NCBI RefSeq assembly: GCF_050947875.1
Contig: NC_134571.1
Location: 228,480,024-228,544,023 of the forward strand
Source of the DNA: Dermacentor variabilis
Taxonomy: Eukaryota > Arthropoda > Arachnida > Ixodida > Ixodidae
Direction of reading: 5' to 3'
Length of the DNA: 64,000 nucleotides
Both the position numbers and the translations under genes were made by a program. The first letter of the stretch is position 1. Each line of letters begins with the position of its first letter. Under the pieces are notes generated by a model. The model ran no database searches. It was given only the letters and a program-made list of their open reading frames with translations, and was not told where the DNA came from. Shown one piece after another: positions 53,041 through 63,689 of this stretch.

Positions 53041-53570
53041 CTGTCGTCGAGTTCAACTGGGAAACGCCGCAGGCCGACGCACTTGAAGAACTCAAACGAT
53101 GCATGCACTCGCCACCGGTACTTGCGCCCTTCGACGAGGACGCCGATACCGAAATCCACACTGACGCCAGTAGCCTTGGCCTCGGTGCCATCCTAGTCCA
53201 GAGGAAAGACGGACTCGAACGGGTGATATCTTATGCTAGCCGGTCGCTGTCAAAAGCCGAATGCAATTATTCTACGACTGAAAAGGAATGCCTCGCATTC
53301 ATTGGGGCTACAGCAAAATTCCGCCCTTGCCTATATGACAGGCCATTCAAAGTCGTCAGCGACCGTCTCACGTTGTGTTGGCTAGCGAATGTGAAGGATC
53401 CCTCAGGACAGCTGGCACTGTGGAACCTCAGACTACAAGAATACGACATCACTGTAACCTACACGTCCGGGAGAAAACACTCTGATGCCTATTGCCTATC
53501 ACGCGCCCCCATTGACCCGCTGCCGCAAGATGACGAGGATGACATGATGATATTAATTTCCTTGGCATAA
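53041..53570 (+). pseudogene. Gypsy D RNase H
   Basis: Part of the 52971-53570 frame: [36 protein letters not shown] and [18 protein letters not shown] give the catalytic Asp, Glu and Asp. [11 protein letters not shown] closes the domain. This is the best preserved part of the element. Confidence 0.87.
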
Positions 53571-54995
53571 TAAGCGCGGAATATTTCGCTGAATTGGAAT
53601 GAGCAGGCCCGGAGCTAAAGCGCGTCGTCGAGTATTTGAAAGGGCACACCGACTTGTCGCTAGGGCATTTAAGCGAGGATTATCTTCGTTCTCTCTGCAA
53701 AACAACCTACTAGTATAGAAGTACTTCTCACCAGGGCGCGCCAACTACCTTCTTGTTGTTCCCTCAGCGCTGCGTCCAGAAACACTGTAAAGTGGAAAGT
53801 TGGGCTAGTTGGTGAGTAATCATCGTACCTTACTGGTGAAGCAGCGCACTGACAGGGACACAGTGAAGACACACGTCCAGAAGCGTCCAGAAGTACTGCA
53901 CGCCCTACATGACGATCCGACCGCTGGGCACCTGGGATTCTCTAGGACGCTATCGAGGATACAGGAAAGGTATTAAGACATGCCGAGACGGTCAGCGAAG
54001 CAAGACACCACGGACAAGGCCAGCGGGATTATACTACACCCGATCGAGCCTCCTTCCCGACCAATTCAGCCGATAGGGATGCACTTGCTCGCACCCTTTC
54101 CGACGTCAACATGCGGAGATAAGTGGATCCTCGTGGCGATGTACTACTTCACCCGCTTTGCTGAAATGAAAGCACTGCCGAAAGGTAGCAGAGCCGAAGT
54201 GGCAAAATTCTTCGTCGAGAACATCCCGCTGCGACATGGCGCCCCAGAAGTCCTCATGACAGACAGAGGAACGGCTTTTACAATGGAACTCACCCAAGCC
54301 ATACTGCAGCGCAGCCAAACAAGGCACAGGAGGACAACTGCCTACCATCTACCATGTACGGGGCGCATGAAGAAGACCCTCGCTGACATGCTAGCAATGT
54401 ACGTCGAAGTCGAACGCAAGACCTGGGATGCCGTCCAGCCGTACGTAACCTTCGCTTAAACACGACGGCGCAAGAAACAACACAGATCCCGCAGTTTAAA
54501 CTGGTTTATGACAGCACAGCTACGATGACTCTCGACGCCATGCTGCCGCAGGTCACTGACGAAGAGAATGTAGACGTCGCCACCTATCTCCAGCGCGCAG
54601 AACAAGCCCGACAGCTCGCCCGCCAACAGGTCAAGAACCAGCAGCGTACCGACAGCCGTCACTACAACCTCCGACGGCGCTACGTCAAGTACCAGCCCGG
54701 CGACCGTGTTTGGGTTTGGAACCCGATACGCCGACGAGGACTCAGTGAGAAACTATCGCGACGCTATTTCGGACCCTACAAGATCATCCGACGTATTGGC
54801 GAACTTGAGTATGAGGTCGTGCCAGACGGCAATACGCATTCACAGAGGCGCCGCGCACGATCTGAAGTGGTGCACGTGGTGCGTTTAAGTGCTTTTACGC
54901 ACGCTGACGAACTTCCTTATTTTGTTGTTTCTTTGCTACGGGTGTTTTTGTTTATTAATTTCGTTTGTTTGCAGCATTGGGTCGATGCCTTTTAA
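53571..54995 (+). pseudogene. Gypsy D integrase
   Basis: A zinc region with HDDPTAGHLGFSRTLSRIQ lies at about 53905-53970. The core is at 53980-54459: PIGMHLLAPFPTS, with Asp replaced by His at the first catalytic place, and VLMTDRGTAFTMELTQ. A TAA at about 54457 interrupts it. The C-terminal part at 54525-54995 has YQPGDRVWVWNPIRRRGLSE and FGPYKIIRRIGELEYEV. A small PLE scrap interrupts the zinc region (53782-53883). Confidence 0.85.
53782..53883 (+). mobile_element. Penelope end fragment inserted in gypsy D
   Basis: CGTCCAGAA is at 53773-53781 and 53884-53892 (a further copy at 53874-53882). Between them lies GGGCTAGTTGGTGAGT (53802-53817), the PLE end motif, followed by a 3'-end-like GACAGGGACACAGTGAAGAC phrase. 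It is a 102-bp insertion without coding sequence. Confidence 0.65.
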
Positions 54996-55005
54996 GAGGG
55001 GGTAT

Positions 55006-55425
55006 TGACACGTCTACTTTTTTATATTAATCGGGCGACCGCATTTCACCGGCTAACAAATGTTATCGTGCAGCCCGGGATGCGCCTGCATGTATCGGAA
55101 GTTTGTGGAATGTTATCGATGGTTCCATCCGCTGTCTGCGACCGAACCTTGTCTAATCTAATTGCATGTGTGTGCGCCGCGAATATTGTAGAACTTTGCG
55201 GAAGACACGCGAGTCACAGGGATTACTCTGGAACATTCGCCGACTGGTGCATAAAAGTCGACGTGCTTGACCCGCTGATCAGATTTTGAAGATATCCGAC
55301 TGTGCTCGCCGCTGTCGCCGTTCTTTAAGTCTAGCCTGTTTTTGTCGGCACAGGTTCGCACATTAAAAGTTAGTTTCGTCTTTCACAGTATTGCTATCCA
55401 GTTGTTCACACGTCGCTACCACGTG
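55006..55425 (+). repeat. Gypsy D 3' LTR
   Basis: Follows the integrase stop by about 10 bases. Matches 40060-40494 with many substitutions, so gypsy D is old, in keeping with its role as outermost host. Confidence 0.85.
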
Positions 55426-55689
55426 AAAATGCCATGCAGTACTATGTCAGCAGTCAAGACAATTGCGACACCTACGAGCTTGTGCAAAGCCGTAATGCAA
55501 ATAGAAGGTTTATCAGTACATCATTGAATTCGAATGCGTCCACCATGAGATTTTAGCTCCAGTTCTCGCCACTGACGACCCAAAAGGCCTCAACGGGCAA
55601 GCCGTGTCTTCACGTCTAGAGGCGCTAGTTTCGAATGAAATCAAAGACATTAGAGTAAACACACTAAGGTGACGGTTTGTGCATGTTGA
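55426..55689. other. Intergenic, nothing recognised
   Basis: Short stretch between gypsy D and the PLE-G fragment. No motif recognised. Confidence 0.4.
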
Positions 55690-56560
55690 TAGGATATGAA
55701 TGCATATTTTTGCGCACAAGACGAGGACAAAGGAAAGACAAACAAATAAGCGCACACTTACAACATTGTTTTATTTTGAAGCAAGTGTCCACACATATAG
55801 CAGAATCTGTGACATCACGTGTGCGCCCCCCTAAAATATTACGTATCTCTGCCCAAGAAGGATAACTCCTTCTTGGAAAGGGCGATGGATGGTTTTAACA
55901 CGTGGGTGTCACCACACCTGTCAATAAATTCGGCTTTGATGATTTCCCGGGTAAACTGAATACGACTTACGCTGACGATTGAGCTTGCACTACACACCGG
56001 TTTACATGTGACCGCATTTGTGGTGTCTGCCTGATTACGCGTACAATTTCTACAGTGGGCATCCAAAAAACCTCCTCAAATTTGTATCACATAGTAGCGA
56101 TGCTCCCGTAGCCTGTCATTAAGGCTTCGTCCGCTCTGACCGACATAGTTACACCCACAGTTCAAAGGCAGATTATAAATTATTCCTTCAGCACATTCAA
56201 CGAACTTTGGTGTCTTTTTGCAAGCAGGCTCTGCACGCAAGCAAGCAGGTCAATCTGCACAAAGATTGCAGTTTATCGCGAGCGAAAAAAAAAAACACTT
56301 TTACATTGGTCCGCTGGCCAATCCTTTTCAGTCGATGCAATATTCCGTGTATATACGGAATAACCGCGACATTCTTGTGAGGTGTGGAAGACTGAGAGCA
56401 ACGCTAACGACAACATGTGCGGGGTACACCGTGTTCGTGAGGCGAAGTTCCTGCTCAGAGAAGCTGTCGGCCATGAGCTCTGGGCAAGACTTGCTTAAAG
56501 AATTCAACAGGCATTACTTAGGAATGCCCCTTTTTGCCAGCCTTGAGTGCACTACCACCG
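55690..56560 (-). pseudogene. PLE-G fragment: RT thumb and GIY-YIG
   Basis: Minus-strand reading gives SLSKSCPELMADSFSEQ (PLE thumb) at about 56510-56450, then a GIY-YIG start (IIYNLPLNCGCNYVGQSG) at about 56190-56130, and the C-terminus FTREIIKAEFIDRCG with LSKKELSFL (55960-55850). The 3' UTR runs to about 55690. Frames shift repeatedly. Confidence 0.75.
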
Positions 56561-56639
56561 ACGATGGTAGCACCGCGATACCGGAGCGCAGCCGTTCCCC
56601 GGCTATGCATAGCGGCCTTAAGTTTTTTGATCAAGACTG

Positions 56640-56735
56640 TACATAGCAATCATATGTGTAAGGGTACGGTTGAGGCGTTCAGTAAGGCCGTTTGTTTGTG
56701 GATGGTACGCAGTGGTGAACTTGTGATTGGTTGAG
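56640..56735 (-). pseudogene. Gypsy E integrase, third piece
   Basis: Minus-strand HKFTTAYHPQTNGLTERLNR is the integrase block with the catalytic Glu. The piece before it ends at about 58632 (TDRGRCFLSKVVGNILHF), so the two belong together and an insertion of about 1.9 kb separates them. Confidence 0.78.
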
Positions 56736-57460
56736 CAGGGGCGCTATAACGTAATTCTTATTAAACTTTTGCGCGCACAAAGACAGGACGTCGAACGAAG
56801 AAGGGACACACAACATGCGCAACTTTGCAGGAAAAGCTGCCCAATTAAGAATGAGAGACCTAAATGCATGATTAAGCATCAAAACAAGTTCATAGCATGC
56901 AAAGGTGTAGTATATCGGGTTCCCTTGTCGTGCGGCAAGTGTTATATCGGCCAAACCAGCCGATGCGCAAACGAGAGGCTAGCGGAACATCGCCGCAAGG
57001 TAAAGCAAGGCATCAAAGGCCACATGGCAGAACACTGCAAGTCGTGCAATGGTTGTTATCCCATCTTTAACAGATGCAAGATATTATTTTCGCACGCAAG
57101 TCGGCTAACCAGGGAGATAGTTGAGGCCAGATAAATTCTTCGGCATCATCAGAGTTGCGTTAAGTGATGTGTTGTTGTGTTAAGCATTAAGTGATAAGAA
57201 AATGAGGTTTCTGTACGGTGAAAAGGAATAACAGTGACAAGGGTTTGTTTCGCCGGCACATGTGGCTATGCGGTTTGCACGTGGTTTGTTTGTTTTCGTG
57301 CCATCCTGTTTTTTCTGATTGTGGAAGCGTATATATATATGCCGCTGTCACAATAAAAGCCAGTTGAAGTTTGCGCATGTTGTGTGTCCCTTTTGCGTTC
57401 GCCGTCCTGTCTTTGTGCGCGCAAAAGTTTAATAAGAGCCACTTACAACCAACTCGCCCC
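56736..57460 (+). mobile_element. PLE-F, short Penelope copy with inverted ends
   Basis: The plus frame to 57134 contains VVYRVPLSCGKCYIGQTSRC, ANERLAEHRRK and LTREIVEAR, a GIY-YIG domain cut short at its end. Inverted ends of about 67 bp lie at 56758-56824 and 57371-57437 (AAACTTTTGCGCGCACAAAG and its complement). The complement of the PLE end motif is at 57441-57460. RT is missing. Confidence 0.82.
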
Positions 57461-58448
57461 TAACCTAACGCTTTTCAACTGTAACGTAAAACTATTCCGA
57501 ACTTTTCTATTCCAATTCAGCAATCAGCCCCCCGCGATGGGTCAAAAACGTTTTTGGACCACCCTCATTTCACCTGTTTGTCACACGACGTCATGAAAAA
57601 TGCGATAGCTCCCCATCTGATATGACGTGTACACACTGATTATGCCTGATTTGACCGAACAAAAGAAAAATATTTATTTCTGATTCAACGCCTTTTCGGC
57701 ATTAGCCCTCGGCAACTGGCCAAAAGTTTTCGGGCTGCACCTACTTCACCTGACTGTTACGCGACGTCACAAAAACGCAAAACCTCACCGCGTCAGAGAG
57801 ACGCTACGCGTTAATGATGCATTAATATGCCGAAAAAAACTGAATTTTCTTCTGAATAGCCGCAGGCTGCCTCGTTTTGAAATGAATAAAACATGGCTGC
57901 CGCCAATCCCTCAGCCACTAGCTACTCGCACCTGCCGGGGTGCATGAGTTTATTGATAAAATTTCTTGCATGGCCGTGTAACATTTTCGAGCACTTTCGG
58001 CACGTATAGGACCTCGTTCTGCTAACTCTTTGCTGAGGATCCGTTTTGGCGTCATTGCTAAGCTTCCATTGCATACCGCTGCTATTTTCGACTAGCCACC
58101 GCAAGCTAAGTAAGGGAAAACGGACCAATCGCAGACGCCGGCACCACCCTTTTCATCCGGTTATCGACTTTCAGTGCAGTGACTCGGCTCCATCGAATCG
58201 CTCTCCACTTGAGCCTGCTCCTCGCCTCTTATCAGACAATTAGATAAGACAGCCGCTCAGTGTAGGCAATGTTATTCGTTTTTCGAGCAAACAGAAGTGA
58301 ACTCCTGTAATTGAGGAGAGCGTTTGATTGGTCGGTTCAGACGACACTGCGGGCGACCACCGGATGCTTGCGTCGGCGATTACGCAAATTTGACGTCAGG
58401 AGATTGGAATAAAAACATATTGGAATAGTTTTACATTAGAGGACCCCC
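57461..58448. repeat. Unclassified repeat region with 176-bp partial dimer
   Basis: TTCACCTGTTTGTCACACGA at about 57569 and TTCACCTGACTGTTACGCGA at about 57745 begin matching blocks, each with a GACGTCA motif and similar following sequence. No coding seen. It belongs to the insertion that splits gypsy E, but its family is unknown. Confidence 0.5.
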
Positions 58449-58627
58449 GGGCCGGTATTTTGTAGCGATGCCTTTTCCGATTCTATGCTTTTTCAGGCTT
58501 TTCGCGCTTGGCCACTGGTCAGAGCGACGGTCTCCCCACATTATCAACGCGATCAGGCGGCCGTGTGTGGTGGATGATAAGAATAGCATAGGATAAGGCG
58601 TAAGGCATCGCTACAAAATAGCGGCCC
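58449..58627. mobile_element. 179-bp MITE-like element
   Basis: 24-bp terminal inverted repeats with one mismatch: left GGGCCGGTATTTTGTAGCGA at 58449 and right the complement of GGGCCGCTATTTTGTAGCGA ending at 58627. There is no coding capacity. No clear target duplication is visible at the flanks (CCCCC and AGAAA), so the superfamily is unassigned. Confidence 0.7.
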
Positions 58628-58631
58628 AGAA

Positions 58632-59200
58632 ATGAAGAATGTTGCCGACTACTTTAGACAGAAAGCAGCGGCCGCGATCCGTGAATAACTGACGAGGAGC
58701 ACCGTGGCGCAGCATTACATTGTAATGAATAAAATCGGCTACATCAGTAGCGCAGCTGGTGGGAAGGGCTCTTGTCACAGCGTACCGCGTCGCGTATTTA
58801 GGAGCGACTGCAACCCAACTGTTGTCAGTTGTTCACATAGGGAGCGGCCCTACAAGATCGAAACCCAGCCGGAAAAAATGGTTCATCGGGGATGTCAAGC
58901 TGCTGAAGGCTGCCAGCAGGCAGTGGGGCAGCCGTCTTGTGCCTCGAGCAGAGGTTACAAGCTGCACAGAACGGTAGAGACCAGGCCGAAAGAAGCACCT
59001 ACGGATGCAATCACACGTGCGTGCTACGCCGAGGTGTCCGGCGGTCGGTGCATCGTAATGTTGGCCCAAAACAACAGATCGAAGATGCGGGGGAACAAGC
59101 GCCGTCAGGACGACCGTTGTAACGGTGTAAGGTGTTGTTGTGAAATTGTGAAACACAAACATCCGTAGTGAAGGGTCAGCGTGTGCAGCGTTTAGTCAGT
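58632..59200 (-). pseudogene. Gypsy E integrase, first two parts
   Basis: The zinc region reads HYDAPTAGHLGVARTCDCIR with paired His at about 59060-59040. The core start GFDLVGPLPM (first Asp) is at about 58860. In another frame follow ATRYAVTRALPTSCATDVAD and APRQLFTDRGRCFL (second Asp), at 58810-58640. It is interrupted at about 58632 and resumes at 56735. Confidence 0.82.
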
Positions 59201-59219
59201 CTATAATAGGCCGCAAAGA

Positions 59220-59702
59220 TCAGTTGCGGCGCTGTTCGGCAGCTGTGTGGACGAAGTCTGTAATGGAGAGAAGGAATGCTTCGGGCTCACCTTCCACTCT
59301 ATCGGGGGGATCGACTGGGTATCGAGACAAACAGTCAGCGTGTTGGTGAAGCTGTTCAGATTTGTAGAACACAGAAAATGTGTATTCTTGAAAGCGCAGT
59401 ATCCAACGGCCAAGGCGACCAGTGGAGTCCTTGAGCGAGGAAAGCCAGAAAAGTACATGGTGGTCTCTAATAAATGAGAAGTGCCTGCCATAGAGGTACG
59501 GTTGGAATTTTGCAATGGCCGAGACCAGAGCTAAGCACTCGTGTTCTGTGATGGAGTAATATTGCTCTGATGGCAACAGAAGACGGCTCGCAAAGGCGAC
59601 CCCGCGGTGTAATCCGTGCTGCTGTTGTGTAAGGACGGCGCCTACACCGTGGCCACTGGCATCGGTGCGAACGTCCGTGCTGGCTGATGGGTCGAAATGT
59701 GC
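59220..59702 (-). pseudogene. Gypsy E RNase H
   Basis: TDASGHGVGAVLTQQQHG lies at about 59665-59610. The 59576-59220 frame gives YYSITEHECLALVSAIAKF, FSFIRDHHVLFWLSSLKD, with the third motif Thr-Asp-His changed to Arg-Asp-His, and HADCLSRYPVD. An insertion begins at 59703. Confidence 0.85.
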
Positions 59703-59719
59703 AAGAACAAGTTGGTTCG

Positions 59720-61571
59720 ACGAGAATAGCTATAGGGGCTTGTTGGTACGGCATATCTTATTTTGCATTAGGGCAAGCTGAACAAGGACAACAGAAAGGC
59801 ACATCTGGCACACAGAGCGCTAACTTTCAACAATATATTTCGAGTTCTCGTCATTATATACACACCCTCTAAACGCCATACAACATGCGTAAAATTTCAG
59901 TAAGATTGAACACGCACGCAAAAAGAAGGAGGGGACCACACACAAGCACTCTTTTTGACTCACATATTCACATACATGTACACGTCCAGCGCAAATAAAG
60001 ATAATCGAGCTCTTTTGAGGATAATGAAATGGAAGGTTTACTGATGCATGCGTCAACAATTGTTGATATGTGTCTAGCTTCTATTATCAAGCGCGTCATC
60101 CTACATCTGCTTCTACTCATGACTGTTTCTTTAAATCTGGGTTTCCATTTGCATCTCCGGCAATGGATGGCAAGAAAGCCGTCGGCAGCAACGCTGTTTA
60201 CTTTGCTATAGTGTTCTCATAGCCGGTCATTTATGCATCTACGTGTTTGATCAATGTAAGATCGTTCGCACCCGAGCGGAATGGGGTATACCACACCCGT
60301 GGTACAATAAACGAATTTGTTTCTGTGTTCCTTTTCGCATGCGGTACGTGCGATTCTTTCTGTTCTTGTGTTTTGACTAATTCTTGTGTTTGTGACCAAT
60401 TTTTTAGGCGCCGAAAATATAACGTTGATGCCGCTCCTTCCTGCCATCATCTTTAATCTATATATATATGGGAGAAGCCGTGCATGAAGGGATGACAGCA
60501 ACCTCTCCTTTATTTATGTCAGCGCTTGTACCATGCACCTGCTCTGAACTGCTTCCCAGTACTTTCTTATGCAGTCTTTCTGCGACTGACATAAGCATGT
60601 GGCTCGTGTAACCAGAGCCGCTTAAATGCGAGGCTTGCAGTCCGAAGCTATTGTGCGTTAGGTTCTCGCATGATTTCTTCAGTGTTTCGCTGAAACACAT
60701 CTTCGCGATTCCATTCTTCACAAGCTTCGTATGCGAGGAATGAAATGGTATAAGTGGCTTAATTGCTTGCCCTAGGTTCGTAACACAAGCAGGCTTTGTT
60801 ATCAGTGAGCACAAACTTGATGTCAAGGAATCTAAGGCCCAAACAATGAAACGTTCCTTTCCTTCGAGCACTTCCTAACCTTACGTGAGGCCTCCTTACA
60901 GCGAAGGAACGATGGAGGAAGCAAGCGTACTCTGAAAGCTCCCTTCAACCGCATAAGGAGCGGTTGTCGCATGCCTGGGTTCGAGATGATCTCTTAAAAG
61001 CTTTACGCAAACACCTTTGTTAAATAAAAAAATCTTGTATCGTCACACAATTTTTAAATTGAAGAGCTAATATAGAGATCTGTGGGTGTTCTTTTCTAGT
61101 TTTGTTCACTGAACGTAAAAAGGTACCATATTACAATGCAAAACTTGATGTGCTCCAGCAACGCTGGCATGCCGGCGTCGTGCAACGCCTAGCAACGCCT
61201 AGCAACGCTTTTATGCCGCACACGTGATTGAAACGAACATGCCTGGCAATACGTACCGTGCTCGCGCTTCTCCGCTGGTGGACGAGAGCGCGCATGCGCA
61301 AGGTAACGTCACGTGGCTATGCGTTGAGGTGAAGCGCTCGTTCAGGGCCAGGAGCGGCGTAAGGACGCATGAAGGTAGCTTGGGAGCTACCTTACGCTGA
61401 GGAAGCACCAAGGAAGCCTTCACCGAGGGCCCCTTAGTGAGGAAGCTTTCCGAGTGACATAATAATGCTCCCGTCACAGGAAAGAACTGAAAATAAATCT
61501 ATTGTTGAAAGTTAGTGCGGTGCGTGTCAGATGTACCTTTCTGTTTTCCTGGTTGCGCTTGCGCTACAACA
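59720..61571 (-). mobile_element. PLE-H, Penelope copy inserted in gypsy E
   Basis: A 17-bp target duplication (14 of 17 identical) lies at 59703-59719 and 61572-61588, and the gypsy frame resumes across it (ANPLV then LAHFDPSAS). On minus the copy has an RT end (FHSSHTKLVKNGIAKMCF at about 60740) and a GIY-YIG start (VVYPIPLGCERSYIDQTRRC, 60310-60250). Inverted ends are at 59781-59848 and 61483-61554. The end motif GGGCTTGTTGGTACGGC lies at 59736-59752 on plus. Confidence 0.85.
60217..60871 (-). pseudogene. PLE-H RT thumb and GIY-YIG start
   Basis: Two overlapping frames (60871-60458 and 60501-60217). The GIY-YIG Gly of the Y-I-G motif is replaced by Asp (SYIDQTRRC), so the nuclease would be impaired. 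The catalytic RT box is not present in this piece. Confidence 0.8.
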
Positions 61572-61588
61572 AAAGACAAGTGGGTTCG

Positions 61589-62290
61589 CTAGGATGGCAA
61601 CAAGCGATGAAAAGGCGTCCGCTTGCTCACGACCCCAAGTGAAAATGACGTCCTTCTTGAGTAGGTCAGTCAGAGGGGAGGTTACTTCCGCGATGTTCTG
61701 GACAAAACGGTGGAAGTATGAACATAGGGCAAAAAAACTGCGTACGTCCTTGGCCGACCGCGGAGTAGCGTACTGACTAACCGCGTGAACTTTGTCAGGG
61801 TCTGGCTGTACGCCTGCAGCGCCAACGACGTGGCCGAATACGCACATTTTACGGAGGGACATTTCGATGAGTGGAGCTGAAGGCGCGCACGGTGAAAAAC
61901 ATCAAGCATGGTGGATAGGCAAGTGAGATGGTTTTCAAAAGTAGTCGAAAAAATGATAACATCGTCTAGGTAGCAAAGGCATATGAACCACTTGATGCCT
62001 CGAAGGAGAGAGTCCATCATGCACTCCAAAGTAGCAGATACGTTAGATAGGCCAAAAGGCATTACTTTAAATTTACAGAGATCATCAGGAGTGACGATGG
62101 AGTGACGACGAGTTTTAGTCGCCTACAACGATCGGCCAGTATCTTGAGCGTTGGTCGATGGAAGAGAAATATCTGGCGCCGCGCAAGCGGTCGAGTGCGC
62201 CATCCATACGCAGGACCCTTACGAAAATGGCTGGTGGATTCTCTTAGAAATTCCGTTGAGGTCTTGCTCAATCACAGAAACTGTAGTTGA
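61589..62290 (-). pseudogene. Gypsy E reverse transcriptase
   Basis: MPFGLSNVSATLECMMDSLL and the catalytic box CLCYLDDVIIFS lie at about 62060-61950, followed in another frame by FGHVVGAAGVQPDPDKVHA and VRSFFALCSYFHRFVQNIAE. An upstream block at 62290-62100 gives the RT N-terminus with a stop. Further upstream I see no Gag, so element E is 5'-truncated or decayed beyond recognition. Confidence 0.85.
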
Positions 62291-63689
62291 AATATCATGG
62301 ACCTATACTCAGACTCATTGGCCACTATTGAAAAGTAGCCACGTTGAAACCATTGCAATTTCAATGACCAGTTATTTCGTATGTTTCACATGGGATTCCC
62401 ATGGAATAAACAATGCATTTTCCTGAAATGTCAAGTAGAAGGCAACACAGATTTTTAAGTGGACTGCAATGCTAAATCAATGGAAATATATATGTTCCAT
62501 CGAGGCGCAGGTGTGCGTTGGACACTGTTAAGCTACTTCCTGCACTATTTTAATACAAAACCCCTTCTCCCTGTATTCTCATGAAAAATATACATTAATT
62601 TGATAACGAAAACACATAATAGATTCTTGATCAAGGTATTAATAGGCTTATTTCTCCTTTATTTCGCTGGCCAGCATCGAAAACAGGGTACTTGTTACAC
62701 GCATACACTGGACGAAGGGAACTTGGTGCATGTGTACTCTAAGAAAATACACCGTAAGATTGGTCAAGCATATAAAATTTTTCACTTTTAAATTGCTTAG
62801 GACAGGCACTGACTTAGAAGAATAGCAGTGAACTCCTTGCTTCGTTTTTTTCATTGACCTGTTGATTGAAGTGCATTGAACGTATGGACCACACATGAAG
62901 GTGGGTATATTATATTCCCCTGCAAAATGACATTAAATATAAAAGCGCTGAAAATGATCATGTGCACAAAAAAGAGCATTCCGTGGTTTTATATGCTAAG
63001 GCTACGGTATGAAGATAGTCACCAAGTATAGCGAGAGATTCTGCAATAATTTTTACCCCGTCTGCTTCTTCACGTGTACCCAAATACACGATAGCTGAGC
63101 GTCTTTGTATTCCACGTCCTTCATTGGAGTGCTACCACCATGGCCAGGATCGAAACCGCGATGTCGAACTCAGCCGCCTAACGACATAATCACTCGTCTA
63201 ACCTAATGCGGTAACGTCATAAACACGGCCGGGCAGGAATCAAATACTGCTTTACCTGCTCTGTCATTTATATGATGAAATGCTTGTTCTGCCACAAACA
63301 ATATATTGGTAGAACAAGAAAGCCAATGCCACCCAAGTGGTAAATAAAATGGACAGCGTATGAACTCAGCCAAGAAAATTTCGAAAGCAATCACAGAGCA
63401 TTATTAACTATTAGGTCACAATTTCGAAAATATTAAACAACATTGTGATGTTCGCGGATTCAAGAAAGCAAGAAGCGATAAAATGGCTGCGTAGTACTTT
63501 ATTGGGCGGCAGCTAGAATGATGTCCAGGGGCGCGATCGGAGATGGTTGTTCGGCGCGTTCGTTTGGTTACCGGCGCGCGCGATTGGCCTACTCCGCGCT
63601 GACGTCGCCAGCCGTGGGGCGCGGCCACGTTTTTGGTGACGTCAAAATGAGGACACGCTCCTGTCAATAGGTTTGTTCGATTCAGAAAA
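62291..63689. other. Intergenic, nothing recognised
   Basis: AT-rich with small frames lacking likeness to known families. 63520-63640 is GC-rich and contains GACGTC motifs. Confidence 0.4.

Larger units (their letters stand above)
40060..55425 (+). mobile_element. Gypsy element D, host of nested insertions
   Basis: The 5' LTR and start of gag lie at 40060-40942. The rest of gag, protease, RT, RNase H, integrase and the 3' LTR lie at 50257-55425. GGACATTTAC with a following NAG is repeated at 40929-40938 and 50257-50266, and the Gag frame resumes there (FTR versus FTSVVRKERAE). Removing the 9.3-kb interruption leaves an ordinary Ty3/gypsy element of about 6 kb, heavily decayed. Confidence 0.88.
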
